A program made the position numbers and the translations under genes. Source: Doryteuthis pealeii (lineage: Eukaryota > Mollusca > Cephalopoda > Myopsida > Loliginidae). Taken from it: 64,000 nucleotides of DNA. The stretch is from NCBI GenBank assembly GCA_023376005.1, contig CM042145.1:15242299-15306298 (forward strand), in the 5' to 3' direction. This document shows, one piece after another, positions 35,212 through 46,060 of this stretch (the stretch's first letter is position 1; every line of letters starts with the position of its first letter). The notes below the pieces were generated by a model. That model searched no databases and was not told the origin of the DNA. It saw nothing but the letters and a program-made list of their open reading frames with translations.

Positions 35212-35311
35212 NNNNNNNNNNNNNNNNNNNNNNNNNNNNNNNNNNNNNNNNNNNNNNNNNNNNNNNNNNNNNNNNNNNNNNNNNNNNNNNNNNNNNNNNN
35301 NNNNNNNNNNN
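35212..35311. other. Assembly gap (100 N)
   Basis: Exactly 100 N, a conventional unknown-size scaffold gap, placed inside the satellite at the outer end of the inverted repeat. Confidence 1.
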
Positions 35312-35481
35312 TCACGAGAGAGATGAAAAATCAACCAACAACCAACCAACCAACTAACCAGTCCCCCTCCCCCAGTCATATTGGAAAATGTATATAGAGA
35401 AAGGCTCATAATCGTATTTTTCCCAGTGTTCATCTTGAAAGTCAAGATATGATTGGTACACGTGAAGACAAAAGTCATTAT

Positions 35482-35482
35482 A

Positions 35483-35531
<49 letters not shown>
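35482..35531. repeat. (TA)n microsatellite, 3' tail of the hammerhead SINE
   Basis: About 25 TA units directly at the 3' end of the minus-strand element at 35532-35790. Confidence 0.9.
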
Positions 35532-35533
<2 letters not shown>

Positions 35534-35790
35534 TTAATTGAAGTCGTACCTAATTTTGAAAATTAATTAGTTAATAATTAATGAATTTAGGCGGGCATAT
35601 ATGTTCAAATGTAAGGCTAAACGAATCGAGAACATGTCAATCCCTGAATGTACATTTCGACCTATTAGGTCTCATCAGCAAGGTTATAGACATGGGAGAC
35701 TGCTCCGTGTGTAACTCGAAACCTCGACTGTCAAGCTGATAGGCGAAGTCTCTAACCGTTACACTAGCTTGCCAGTCGAGGATTAAATCA
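35532..35790 (-). mobile_element. tRNA-headed SINE containing a hammerhead ribozyme
   Basis: On the minus strand, box A TAGTGTAACGG fits the TRGYNNARNNG consensus exactly. About 40 bases later GAGGTTTCGAGTTAC resembles box B with one extra T. This is a tRNA-like pol III promoter at about 35775-35705. A complete hammerhead fold follows at 35683-35642, then about 110 AT-rich bases and a (TA)n tail. The order tRNA head, ribozyme, AT tail, microsatellite fits a compact non-autonomous retroelement. Only one copy is in the window, so the element boundaries are inferred. Confidence 0.6.
35642..35683 (-). ncRNA. Hammerhead ribozyme (type I), complete core
   Basis: On the minus strand: stem I CCTTG/CAGGG (5 pairs, one G-U); core CTGATGA; stem II GACCT-ATT-AGGTC (perfect); GAA; stem III ATGTACAT, which can fold as ATG/CAT; cleavage base T at 35647, then the 3' strand of stem I. 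All conserved bases C3-U4-G5-A6-N7-G8-A9 and G12-A13-A14 are present with A15.1-U16.1. The very short stem III is as known for metazoan retroelement hammerheads, which often act as dimers. Self-cleavage itself is inferred. Confidence 0.8.
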
Positions 35791-36090
35791 CTGGACCTTT
35801 ACCAATACGCAGGATAGGACTTATACACTTACCAAAGGATTCCATACCTCAGGACTTACTTACTTTAAGCCCTTATCAACTGGCCAAGGATGGCATTTAA
35901 AAACTTTACAAGGTTGATTGCTTAGGGCAGGAGTTAGAAACTTTTAGCCTTAAAGCTAAATATAGTTTTGTAGACCATCAGGTTTGGCTTTTAACAATCT
36001 CATCAAAAGACCAATTAAAAATTTGCACATCTCTACTTTATAACCTGAGATCAACTACTTTCTTGCAAAAACTGATCTTAAAAACATCAT

Positions 36091-36146
36091 GTGGAGTGCC
36101 ACACCTACCATCTGCTCCTCACTTTACCGCAGAGATCCCTGTGCTA
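36091..36146 (-). mobile_element. SINE-A fragment
   Basis: GGAGTGCCACACCTACC through CCGCAGAGATCCCTGTGC, the middle of SINE-A. It lies directly next to the TIR element at 36170. Confidence 0.75.
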
Positions 36147-36169
36147 AGGAAAGTTTTTCATTTCAAGTA

Positions 36170-37060
36170 GGGTAATTCCATGTCAAATCATCCAGGCTAT
36201 GTCACCCACCCCCTTCAATTTTTCTGAAATTTTGTCCACGTGTGGATTATAATAAAGTTAGCCAATCCCCAAAATTTGAGCTTCCAATTCCAAAAATTGG
36301 CAAAATTAATTTCTCATTTGCAAAATTTTAACAGATGTTGTAGCTTCGGTTCTGAGCAAATATCAAACTTTCTTTTTGGTACAAATAATGTTCAATATAT
36401 TTGAAATAATGATAGAAAAAGAGTTTTTGCACACAGTTATATATATTTACCAACCCCTCCACATGAGCAGGATGAGATACAAGGTTTATTTCTTAAATGC
36501 AGTTTAACAGGTTTGAATTCAGAATTTTCCTTCTCCTAGACTGGTTACCTAGCCAAGGGTTATTTTATTAATGACTTTTGATTTGCAAAATTTTAACTGA
36601 TGTTGTAGCTTTGGTTCTGGGCAAACACCAAACTATCTTTTTGGTACAAATAATGTTCAATATATTTGAAATAATGATAGAAAAAGAAATTTGTCATAGA
36701 TGCAATGCCACATCGGGATATTGATCTTGCTATGAAAATCATCAATAACTTAAAATTGGTTGACTGTAAAACTGTTATGATAGCATTTTTAGAATCCTTG
36801 GGCAAAGATGCTTTTATAAACCAATTTTTAGGAGTAAGGAAGCTCTAGAAATTATTTTACAGACAAAAATATGTTACAAAAAGTCGCCATTTTTCGCCAA
36901 CCCCACCAAATTTGGAGAGCTAAAAATCAACATAACTCTGCCATTTTTTGGAATTGGAAGCTCAAATTTTGGGGATTGTCTAATGTTAACATAGTACACA
37001 CCTGGAAAAATTGAAGGGGTTGGGTGACAATTTGGTGGATGTTTTGACATGGAATTACCC
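36170..37060. mobile_element. TIR element (MITE-like), 891 bp, about 135-bp terminal inverted repeats
   Basis: The left end GGGTAATTCCATGTCAAA and the right end (reverse complement GGGTAATTCCATGTCAAA) are identical. The inverted similarity continues about 135 bp, including CCCCAAAATTTGAGCTTCC on both sides. It carries no transposase. The interior holds a 105-bp direct duplication (36317-36421 and 36582-36686) around a SINE-B fragment. The minus-strand ORF at 36874-37197 runs through the TIR and is not a gene. Confidence 0.85.
36436..36560 (-). mobile_element. SINE-B 3' fragment inside the TIR element
   Basis: In reverse it reads (TA)n, CCAACCCCTCCACATGAGCA, GTTTGAATTCAGAATTTTCC and TCTCCTAGACTGGTTACC. 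This is the 3' half of SINE-B with internal loss. Confidence 0.75.
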
Positions 37061-37727
37061 ATGTATATACTAGCAGGACCTGTTGATATACCACAGTATG
37101 ATAATTTAATTATTACAATGTTTGATATGTTTACATAAGAGCTATTGAAAATTAGTTCAATATGTAAACAGTATAATAATCTTGATTTAACTCTCACTCA
37201 CTCTTTCTTAAAGGGGGGGGGGTTGTAAAATATATACATTGATTTGCCAACAAAAAAGTGACAAAAACAAGACTCGGAAAATATCTAAGTTGGTCCGTAA
37301 ATTTGCCTGACACTAGCTTGCTAAAACTTAGTGTAAATTAGGGCAGGATGCTGTGATGACATAAGATCAAAATTACCAAAATATATTCTGTAATTCACAA
37401 TTTCAATATTACAAATCAAACAAACATGCAATTTATTTTTTATTTTTTATTTTTTCAATTCATTTTAATTTTACGTTGGGCATTCAAGCAAGCAAGATCA
37501 TTTGGAATGTTCCATATTTTAAAATTGTGTGAAATAAAATTGACACAAATAAGGAATCTGCGATTAAGCGACACAAAATAATCTGGATTTACATTTTTAC
37601 ATTGCATCTTGAACAATTTGGACGGTCTCATTTTTAACCAGAGGGTGTTGCAGGATGAGAATGGATGGAAGATTTAGAAACACCAGTATTAATATATAAA
37701 TTGTCTCCCACTCTAAATTTTCATTAA

Positions 37728-38365
37728 TTTCCCACCCTGTCGGCTGGGGCATTAGAATGCACCAACTGCACCTCTGCAGAGGGGTAAGACTCCCCCAATG
37801 AGGCCACCTGTTGGCCGTGGGTGGCGACCTGTGATGCTTAAGGATAGAACCCAAGTGGTTGAGCAGTCCATGACTTGCAATATTCCACTTTAGGCTTTTC
37901 TTGGACTAGACGGGCAGTCGGAGAGGCCCCCTCTGATCAATCGGCTGGCCAAGTCAAGCCCTAACACCTATATGATTGCCCCAACCCTATTACCCTTATG
38001 GCAATCCCCCAATTCTTCTTATCATATGTGTACTAAAAGGTGGTGACTGAGGGTCTACATGTCCTGGGAATGACGTTAAACTCTAACTGATGGTGAGGTT
38101 CCAGTTTTGGAGGTTTGGGGAATGTGGAGCACCCCTTCATCACCATTGCTCCCTGGTCCACTCTGACCCGGAGTGGTAGTACCTGTTAGGGTCCCATCTA
38201 TGGGTTAAATAGAAAAATGTATTTATAAAAAAAATTGTATTATCCAATTGGATTTGCCAACATATATTCCGTAATTCACGATTCAATGATTTATTTCAAA
38301 ACTTTATCGGCATTAAATGACCCACTGAGGTTGATATGCCGTAAAACAAAACCAAACCAAACCAA
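37728..38365 (-). repeat. R6 dispersed repeat, reverse copy nested in the TIR element
   Basis: Reverse orientation of 12636-13325: CGGCTGGGGCATTAGAATGC at one end and CCCACTGAGGTTGATATGCC at the other. The ORF at 37597-37854 overlaps its end and is not coding. Confidence 0.85.
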
Positions 38366-38821
38366 ACCAATTTCATTAATTTCTTGCTTTTTTTTTTTTG
38401 TATTTTTAGAATCACAAATCTCATAATGATAAACATGGAATTTGACATTTATTTTTCGAAACAAGCAGGTCACACAATATGGTCACAATTTCAACAATTA
38501 AAAAAAAGGAAAGAAATATAGTAATGAAATACATTTTGCAAAACACATTTCCAGTGTTGATCTAATTTCTCTTTCAAGTGCTTTGCAGAAAATATAAAAA
38601 CATGTCAATCCTATTTTTTCTATTGTCCACGTTTTGCTAAAAACTGCCAATCAAAATTGTTGGCTCTTGTAATCTAGACACACTCAGTTTTTTTTAGTTT
38701 TTATCTAGCTTAACCAGGAGTAAGGAAATCTTTTCATGTTTTAAGGTCACATTGAAATTTAGTGTCTACTAATAAGGCCACACACAATAAATTTTTAGTA
38801 CGTTGATAGGTTTAGTAAGTA

Positions 38822-39075
38822 AAGTAAAGTCGTTGGGGTGGCTTTAAGTCTGTATGAGCCAGACAGTGAGGGAGTCTATCCCCTTTTCACTAGCACTAGA
38901 CCAAGGAGACTGTTTTTGGTGTCTGGGATGGAGTGCCACACCTACCATCTGCTCCTTACTTTACCGCAGAGATCCCTGTGCTACTCATTTGCTGAGTTGG
39001 CAAAGGCCGGTATCGAACCCGGAACCTTGTGGTTCCTATTCCGTCACTCTACAGACTGAGTTAAACCGGCCCTAA
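38822..39075 (-). mobile_element. SINE-A, full length, nested in the TIR element
   Basis: On the minus strand the head GGTTTAACTCAGTCTGTAGA and box B GGTTCCGGGTTCGATACC are intact. The 3' end is CCACCCCAACGACTTTACTT. Confidence 0.9.
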
Positions 39076-39710
39076 AGATCGGTCTAATTCTTAGTTAATA
39101 ACTTAGTCCAAACATAATCTATATATTAATACACTTGTTCCTAAATCTTCTGTCTGTCATCATCCTGTAACACCCTCTGGTTAAAAATGAGACCATCCAA
39201 ATTGTTCAAGATGCAATGCAAAAATGTAAATCCAAATTATCTGGTGTCACTTAATTGCAGATTTCTTATTTGTCCCATTTTACATTGATTTGCTGATAAA
39301 AATCTGGTGGGAGGTGTTTGAAATATCTACATTAATTTGGCAACAAAAAAGTGACAAAAACATAACTTTGAAAATATCAAAGTTGGGCTGGAAATTCGCC
39401 TGACACTGGTTCGCTAAAACACAGCGTAAATTAAGAATGGAGGCTGGGACAATATAAGATTAAAATTACCAAAATATATTCCGTAATTCACAATTTCAAT
39501 ATTACAAATAATACAAACATGCAATTTTTTTTTTTCTATTCATTTTAATTTTACGTTGGGCATTTAAGTGACGCAAGACAATTTGGAATATTTTACTTTT
39601 AAAATTGGGTGAAATAAAATGGGACAATGTACACTATGTTTTATCAAACCAACGTCAGGTGAATTTTTGGCCCAACTTAGATATTTTCAGAGTCGTGTTT
39701 ATAACGGCAA

Positions 39711-39976
39711 CACCCAGCAAAGAAATGAATAAGACAGAGTCCGACTGATGGAGACGCTTTTATTTGGGTAAATACGGGAGTTGTCACTATCCTCCTGTTT
39801 CGCAATGGTCTTCAACGAACATCTTCAAACTTCTTGGCGTCTTCAAATCCTGCTGCAAATGAATTCGAAATCCCGCGTCACGCAAACACGTGACTTTTAC
39901 CGGTGTCAAACGGTGCCTGTACCCATGCAATAGGATGGCCGAAAAAAACAAGGGAGATAATTATCTTGCATTTACA
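39711..39976. mobile_element. Short insertion in the right TIR, possible solo LTR
   Basis: The right TIR is interrupted between GAGTC|GTGTTT and |GTGTTTTTGTCAC, so GTGTTT flanks a 260-bp block on both sides as a likely target-site duplication. The block ends TTTACA. It contains CTTTTATTTGGG, which may be a polyadenylation or TATA-like signal. Its class is uncertain. Confidence 0.5.
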
Positions 39977-40166
39977 GTGTTTTTGTCACTTTTTTATTGG
40001 CAAATCAATGTAAATATTTTACAACCCCCTCCCTTTTAAGAAAAAGTTAAATGAAGATTATTACACTTTTTACATACTGAACTATTTTTTGTAATAGCTC
40101 TTAAGTAAACATATCAAATGTTGTAATAATTAAATTATCATACTGTGGTATATCCACAGGTCCTGC

Positions 40167-41160
40167 AAGTAAGAATCAAAAGTGATCACTTAATTTAAAT
40201 GAATAAGTAGAAGTGTATAATCTAAAGTGCAGAGGTTTCAAACATTGGACAGTGGATGACTTACTGTCTGCAACAGAATCATTTTTATACCCAATCTAGA
40301 TATGGCCAAAATTTCACATGCTTTTTAACCCCATCCTCACAAATTAGAATTCAATAAAACTCAGAAAAAAAAGAATAAAACTTAACATAATTTTTGCTGT
40401 TTTATGAAAAGGAAGGATTAAAAAAATCACATGTAAAAACTATTTGTTTTACACTCTTTAAAATGGGAGAATTTTATAAATTGAAATCTGTTTCTGTCAA
40501 AATGGCACATTTTTGCTGTTTTTTCTCTTTTAAAGATGTGCTCTTTTTAATGTGATTTATTTTATTGTTACAATTAAGAAATTCATAGAAAGCATGTTTA
40601 TATGTAAATTCAGGCCCTGTTCTTAAGGAAATGAATTAAAATAAGTGATGATTTATAATATTAATTTTTTTAATAAAAGTTTAAAGAAAGGAAGAGATGC
40701 TGTTTTACCAAAATTTTGACCATATCCAAACCAATCTAAATTACTAGGGTGAGTCAAAAGTTTTGCAATATTTTGGTAACATGAAGCACAATTCAGTATC
40801 TCTGGATACAAAGGTGACAACCCATACTGGACTATGAGATACCAATGTTACGTAATTGCCGCCCAGCACCTATATTTGTGGCCTTGTGCCAGACTTAGAA
40901 AAACCTTTAAAAAAAATGTACTACCGATTCTCTTATATTACTGGGTGGTCTTTGTAGAATCGCCGAAAAAGGAGTTAGAAAGATAAAATCTTTTAACAAG
41001 AGAAAGGAGACAAAAAGTCTATGTTTAAGGAAAATCCAGTCTTTTGGGCGCAGAGAGTCTTTTGATCTTAGGCTCATGAACTCTGGTCGACCAGAGTGAT
41101 TTGAAGGAATCGAGCATTTGATTATGTCCAGAACGAGCTCGAAAATACCAGAAGAAGAAT
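40167..41160. other. No gene seen
   Basis: AT-rich. The motif GGCCTTGTGCCAGACTTAG near 40880 recurs in variant form near 12290, 19590, 26770 and 60710 and is probably a remnant of an unnamed repeat. The minus-strand ORF at 40907-41185 has no recognisable domain. Confidence 0.4.
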
Positions 41161-41864
41161 CTTCTGGAAGATTATTTAGACACACTATATATAGAGTTAG
41201 AGTTAGAGTTAGAGTCAGTCGGTGATCGGAGAGAGTCGGAGGCAGTCAGAGATCGGGGCCAGTCAGTGATCGAGGGTTAGTCGAGGCCGTACGGAATTGT
41301 AATCTGTTGTCGCTGGAGACGAAAAGCACCGGCCTGTTATTATTATTAAGAAAAGCTTGTCACCGAGATATTTACGAAGGACTAAAAACCCAAAGTTAAA
41401 TCCACTTAAAATACCTCTTGTTAAGATAGAGAATATTAGGGACTCTCTCTCTCTCAAAAGTTATAGTGAAGTTTTGAATATAATAAACTTCTGAAAAGTA
41501 AACACGGTTTTATTAATTTTCTCTATTTACGACGAAAGAAACCGTTTTATGAATGGGACCTCCCCTGCCCGGAAGATGCAGGGTTGTGAAACCTGATACC
41601 AGAGAGGCGCGCGGCCTGCGTAAGTGATATCTTCCCTTGACCAAAAGAAGTGAGGAAGGATTTGCGGACTACATACGATTACTACTGGATTCTGCGTGGA
41701 GTTGTAAACAAACCCACTACGCAACTTATATGCCTATTTAGTGCCGTGAAAGAAAAGGCACTACGTTACACCAAGCTCGCCTGATACTCTCTGAGTGCTA
41801 CTTGCCGGATTTGCCACTATGGTTTGAACCCATGCTTTTTGGCTTACCTGACCATACCTGATTG
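41161..41864. other. Unrecognised, GC-richer, possible LTR-type sequence
   Basis: A TATATATAG box is followed by GAGTTAGAGTTAGAGTTAG, then GAGATCGGGGCCAGTCAGTG, and an AATAAAC signal near 41482. The spacing resembles U3-R-U5 of an LTR, but no TG...CA ends or duplication were found. A hairpin lies at 41739-41763. Confidence 0.3.
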
Positions 41865-42142
41865 TCAAGTTTCATCCAACTGGTCATTTTTAGGCTGTAG
41901 GTGGGAGCAGTTTTACAGTGGAGATCCCTTGTGGTATTAAGTTTGAAGAATCCTACATTCCTTGTTTGTTCGTCTGTGTATCTCATGAGCAACTGAGCGA
42001 CAATCCACCAAGGCCTTTAAATAGTAAACCAACCACATATTCGAGTGTTTTGATTGGCCGATTCAGACCACACCGTCTCAAAGAGTCTATAAATTTAAGT
42101 TGGCATCTCCAGCACACCTTATATATTAAAATTGTTCTAACA
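41865..42142 (+). mobile_element. R3 LTR, degenerate copy
   Basis: It shares ACAGTGGAGATCCCTTGTG, AACCACATATTCGAGTG, GAGTCTATAAATTTAAG and CAGCACACCTTATAT with the copy at 4734-5028, and ends GTTCTAACA. Its 5' end is eroded. SINE-B follows 33 bp later. Confidence 0.65.
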
Positions 42143-42174
42143 ATGAGTGTACCAATGATTTAAAAGAAGAGAAT

Positions 42175-42475
42175 GGAGGTGGTGTACTGGTTAGAGTTAT
42201 AGGAAATGAACTCATCAACCCGAGTTCAAATCCCGGACGAAGCTACAGTTCACATAGCGCTAATACCCTTGGAAAAGGTATGAATCCAACTATTCTCCCT
42301 CCAGCTATGGGTAAATAGTAGGGCAGACTGGGCTCTTTAACCTTGGTTAGGCAACCAGTCTAGGAGAAGGAAAACTCTGAATTCAAACCTTTTAAATCTC
42401 CGCTTGGGGGTGGTCACTACTAGAATAGGCTCAGTCCTACTTAGTGATCTATTTCAATTAAAAAAAATATATATA
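42175..42475 (+). mobile_element. SINE-B, tail type 2
   Basis: The tRNA-like head has GTGGTGTACTGGTTAGAG (box A) and GAGTTCAAATCCCGGACG (box B). The body CTCCAGCTATGGGTAAATAG through GGAGAAGGAAAACTCTGAAT follows. The 3' end is the alternative tail GGTCACTACTAGAATAGGC ... TAGTGATCTATTTCAATT plus A/TA-rich sequence. Confidence 0.9.
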
Positions 42476-43640
42476 TATATTTAAAAAAAAAATTAAATTT
42501 AAAAAAAGGAAGACTGTACTGGAGAATGTAGCAAGTGGAGAAACAACTTACTTTATGGTGCAAAGCAGGCACATGTGTTGTCTTGGCTGTAATTACGATT
42601 CTGCGGTAAGGGTTATGCCCCTTAGACCATCTCTCTTATTTTCGTAAATAGGGTACATTTTTGACTTTGACCGTCCATTTCCGGTTGTTAGTCAGCGGGA
42701 ATTTCAAGTCCCTTTTCCACTTATTCTTGGCACGACAAGACGTGTCTGTCGACTCCTCTATCCATTTCAGAAGATTATTATAGGCACCCGGTAAGAAAGA
42801 TTTCATTATCTTCTTTCCCTAATTTACATAGCTACTTGTTTACTGCTATTTTCTACTATTTTATATTTATCGAAGTTCCCATGTAAGACCTTGTCTTTTC
42901 GTAATATTTTCTCTTATTTGCCTCTACCCACCAGGGTTCTCGTATTCTGTGTATTATTATTATTCTCCCACTTACTGTTGCTTTTCTCTTAGTAAGTTAC
43001 GTTTGTATTCACTGGCCCATAGCATTATTCCGAGAAATATGTGCTACCTTCACTGCTGCCTCATGCCTATATATGTCTGTCTGACCTAGGCCTTACTTAG
43101 AGCTTTTGGTAGACACTTGTCTCAGAAACATCTTGCTTTAATGTATTCCACTGGGTCTCTGGGCCTTGTGCTGCTACTACCATTACTGATGTTATTATCA
43201 TTGCTACGCTATCTGCCTTACCCTTGTGTCCCTTATCCGTTCCCTGTAATTCTTATAATTACCTTGCCTTTTGTAACCTTGATTTGCTTTGTTATTGCTG
43301 TGTCTGTTACTTGGTTCTTTTCTTATTTCAGCTTCTTACCTTTTCCTATTGAATAAATACATCTTAACTATAGCCACAGTTATTTGTGTTTCATTGTTGG
43401 AGAGGTTAAACTACACGCAATTAGATTGTCTCGACCACCTGGCAATAGGATCAGACATAACATTAAGAAGCGTGATATGTGTCTTGCATGCAAGAAATCC
43501 AGAAGAAGAAAACATCTCTGCTCTCAGAGTCTCAATCTATAAGAAAACTAGTCTCTACTTCAAAGTGAATAGGTGTATGCAGATTTGGGCTCCTCCTGCT
43601 AATCCATAAAAGTGCGGATTGCTGAGGGAAGAATGACTTT
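42476..43640. other. No gene recognised
   Basis: The pyrimidine-rich open frames at 43117-43356 (hydrophobic) and 43289-43609 show no family motif and overlap each other. They might be part of a long LTR, since AATAAATACATC near 43352 looks like a polyadenylation signal, but no ends were found. Confidence 0.3.
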
Positions 43641-43660
43641 TTTTCACATAGTTATATTAA

Positions 43661-43985
43661 GTGGTCCTATCTAATACTAATGATTATATGGTTTCAAGTA
43701 ATTATTTCTATTTAGTAGTCCTATCTAATACTAATGATTATATGGTTTCAAGTAATTATTTCTATTTAGTAATCCTATCTAATACTAATGATTATATGGT
43801 TTCAAGTAATTATTTCTATTTAGTAGTCCTATCTAATACTAATTATTATATGGTTTCAAGTAATTATTTCTATTTAGTAATCCTATCTAATACTAATGAT
43901 TATATGGTTTCAAGTAATTATTTCTATTTAGTAGTCCTATCTAATACTAATGATTATATGGTTTCCAAGTAATTATTTCTATTTA
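43661..43985 (+). repeat. 54-bp tandem repeat, about 6 units
   Basis: The unit contains GTCCTATCTAATACTAATGA and TATGGTTTCAAGTAATTATT and repeats every 54 bp with few changes. As 54 is divisible by 3 it stays open and yields an 18-residue repeat; this is a period artefact and not a gene. Confidence 0.95.
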
Positions 43986-44295
43986 ATAATAGTCATTTAT
44001 TTGCATGTAGTTATATGATTTCAAGTAACTAATTATAATTTTTAGCCAACAATTATAGCTTCAAGTCATTATTCTTAATACAAATAATTTACAGTTACAT
44101 CGCATCAAGTATTCCTATTGATTGACAACGTTTCTTAGATCTGCAGTTTTGTGTCATACTCAGGATACCCCCTTTTTTGGAGAGGGGGTCTTACCCTTCT
44201 GTAAGGGATACAGTCATCTTTATTCCAAAACCCGCCAGTGGCAGCGTGGGTGGACAGTAAAATGTAAGATTAAAATGTGAGATTAAAGTATGAGA

Positions 44296-45030
44296 TTAAA
44301 GGTAGAATTTATTTAAAAGAAAAAAAGAAAATAAAAGATAGAGAAAAAGTGGAGGAAAAAGAAAAAAATAGACGGAAAAATAATTGTGAAGAAAAATACA
44401 GAATAAAATGAAGAAATATTTGAGAAAAAGTGAAAAAATATTTGAGAAAAAAATAAGAAAAAAGGTGGTAAAAATAGAAGAAAAAGGAGAAAAGTGGGGC
44501 GGGAGGGGGTATAGAAAAGGAAAAATGAAGAAAAAGAGAAAAAAATGGAGAAAAGGGGTGGGGGAGAAGTTAAAGGAAAAGAGAGAAAAAAAAAGAAAAA
44601 GTGAAAAAAAGTAGAAATAGAAAAGAGAAAAAGTGAAGAAAAAGAAATGAAAGTGTAAAAATGAAGAGGAGGAATAAAGAGAAAAGAGATGAAAAAAAGA
44701 AAAGTGGTGGGGGAAAGAAGAAAAGAATAGAAAAAGAAAAATGAGGAAGAAAGAAAAACAAATGAAGGAGAAAGAGAAAAAAATGAAAGAGAAAGAGAAA
44801 AAAATGAGGAAGAAAGAGAAAAATGAGTAAGAAAGAGAAAAAAATGAAGGAGAAAGAGAAAGAAAATGAGGAAGAAGAGAAAGAAAATGAGAAAGAAAAA
44901 AAAATGAAGGAAAAGGCGAGGAAAAAGAAAAAGAGAAAAAAAAAAGGAATAAGAAAGAAAAAGGATAAACAAAAAAGAGAAAAGTTGAAGAAAAAAAGAA
45001 AATAACAAAAAACAAAAAACAAAAAAAACA
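44296..45030 (+). repeat. Polypurine tract, about 0.74 kb
   Basis: Almost pure G/A on the plus strand, built from GAAAAAG, GAGGAAGAAAGAG and similar units. The long Phe/Leu/Ser-rich frames on the minus strand are products of the composition. Confidence 0.95.
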
Positions 45031-45241
45031 ATAAAGCAGAGACAGGAAGTGCTTAAGTATGTGTGAGAGCCAATAAATAATTATTACCTTCTTGATTTTA
45101 CTAACATTAGTTTAGTACAGCACAAGGTCATATAAAGAAACTGCGTGTGAGGAAGACTGTGTTGTGCCAATCATACTATAGTGGTTCATCGGGTAACCAG
45201 TTTATAGTGGTCGCCAATTTATGGTGGTTGTTTGGGTGAAG

Positions 45242-45243
<2 letters not shown>

Positions 45244-45273
<30 letters not shown>
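45244..45273. repeat. (TA)n microsatellite
   Basis: About 15 TA units. Confidence 0.9.
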
Positions 45274-45276
<3 letters not shown>

Positions 45277-45829
45277 TAATTACAACAAACACACTATAAG
45301 GTTATATAAATTAAAACCGAAGGAAAAACAAATCATTTGAAGAAGGAACAGGTAAACCTTGTATTTAAAACATTAAAGTTCCAGTAATAAGAGAAGCCAA
45401 AATGTAGTATTCAAAGTTCATCAGAATATGCTTTTTTAAAAGTTCAGTAATATAGAGATAAAAAGAGTTAATTCCAATAGAGGAAGAAAGGGTAAAGTTC
45501 TATATATCAGCAATGAATTAATTTGTAGAGAGTGAAAGATAATGCTTGTACCTTCAGCATGCAGGCAAATAGTTTTAAGTTAAGCGACGTGGAGTATTTA
45601 GGCATGTGTCGGTCTCTCTGAATTTCTACTCGAAAACCTTCCTTTAAATAAGTCCCACCTAGTTTACAGATTGTTTTTATTTTTTTAAAGTTTTTTTTAG
45701 GCGAAAAGGCCTCTGATTGGTCTAAAATTATTATTATTATTATTTCTATTTTTGGTTTTTATTTGAACTCAAAAAAAAAACACACACACAATCAAGAACA
45801 GATGAGAGATTGTGGGGATTAAAATAAAA

Positions 45830-46060
45830 TTAGAGTAAAAAAAAAAGAAAAGATAACAAACTCCCATGAGCCTTCAGACAGGAAGAACCCTTTGAGCATG
45901 TGCAGGAAAAAGACCCACTTCTGACCACCAAGATAATCTCTCGGCTATTGGTACTAGAGCCTTAACTGGGACCAGGCACTTAACTGGACTGGAAGAAATT
46001 TCCTCTCCACATGGTGGCTATGACCCATGAATAAAGCCTGAATCCTAAAATTACTTTTTT
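45830..46060 (-). repeat. R4 dispersed repeat, reverse copy
   Basis: Reverse of the 5565 and 50.4-kb copies: CTCCCATGAGCCTTCAGAC, AGACCCACTTCTGACC, and GACCCATGAATAAAGCCTGA. Confidence 0.75.

Larger units (their letters stand above)
37073..40166. mobile_element. Non-autonomous TIR element, about 3.1 kb, with nested repeats
   Basis: It begins GCAGGACCTGTTGATATACC and ends with its inverse (GGTATATCCACAGGTCCTGC). The terminal inverted repeats run about 250 bp, through GTATGATAATTTAATTATT and TTTGCCAACAAAAAAGTGAC. Internally 37238-37550 recurs in direct orientation at 39325-39620, and 37530-37705 recurs inverted at 39110-39285, so the core was rearranged. It hosts R6 (37728-38365), SINE-A (38822-39075) and an insertion in its right TIR (39711-39976). 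No transposase is seen. A partial copy is at 53160-53658. Confidence 0.75.

Noticed and set aside
41190..41213. Telomere-like GAGTTAGAGTTAGAGTTAG
   Set aside because: The unit is AGAGTT, not TTAGGG; only three to four units, so a local microsatellite.
43117..43356. Hydrophobic 79-codon ORF as a membrane protein
   Set aside because: Pyrimidine-rich composition alone gives hydrophobic codons; overlapping frame, no homologous motif.
43661..43972. 103-codon repetitive ORF
   Set aside because: A 54-bp period keeps any stop-free frame open; there is no start context, signal or domain.
44296..45015. Long minus-strand ORFs of 150-239 codons
   Set aside because: They are products of the polypurine tract and contain only Phe, Leu, Ser and similar residues.
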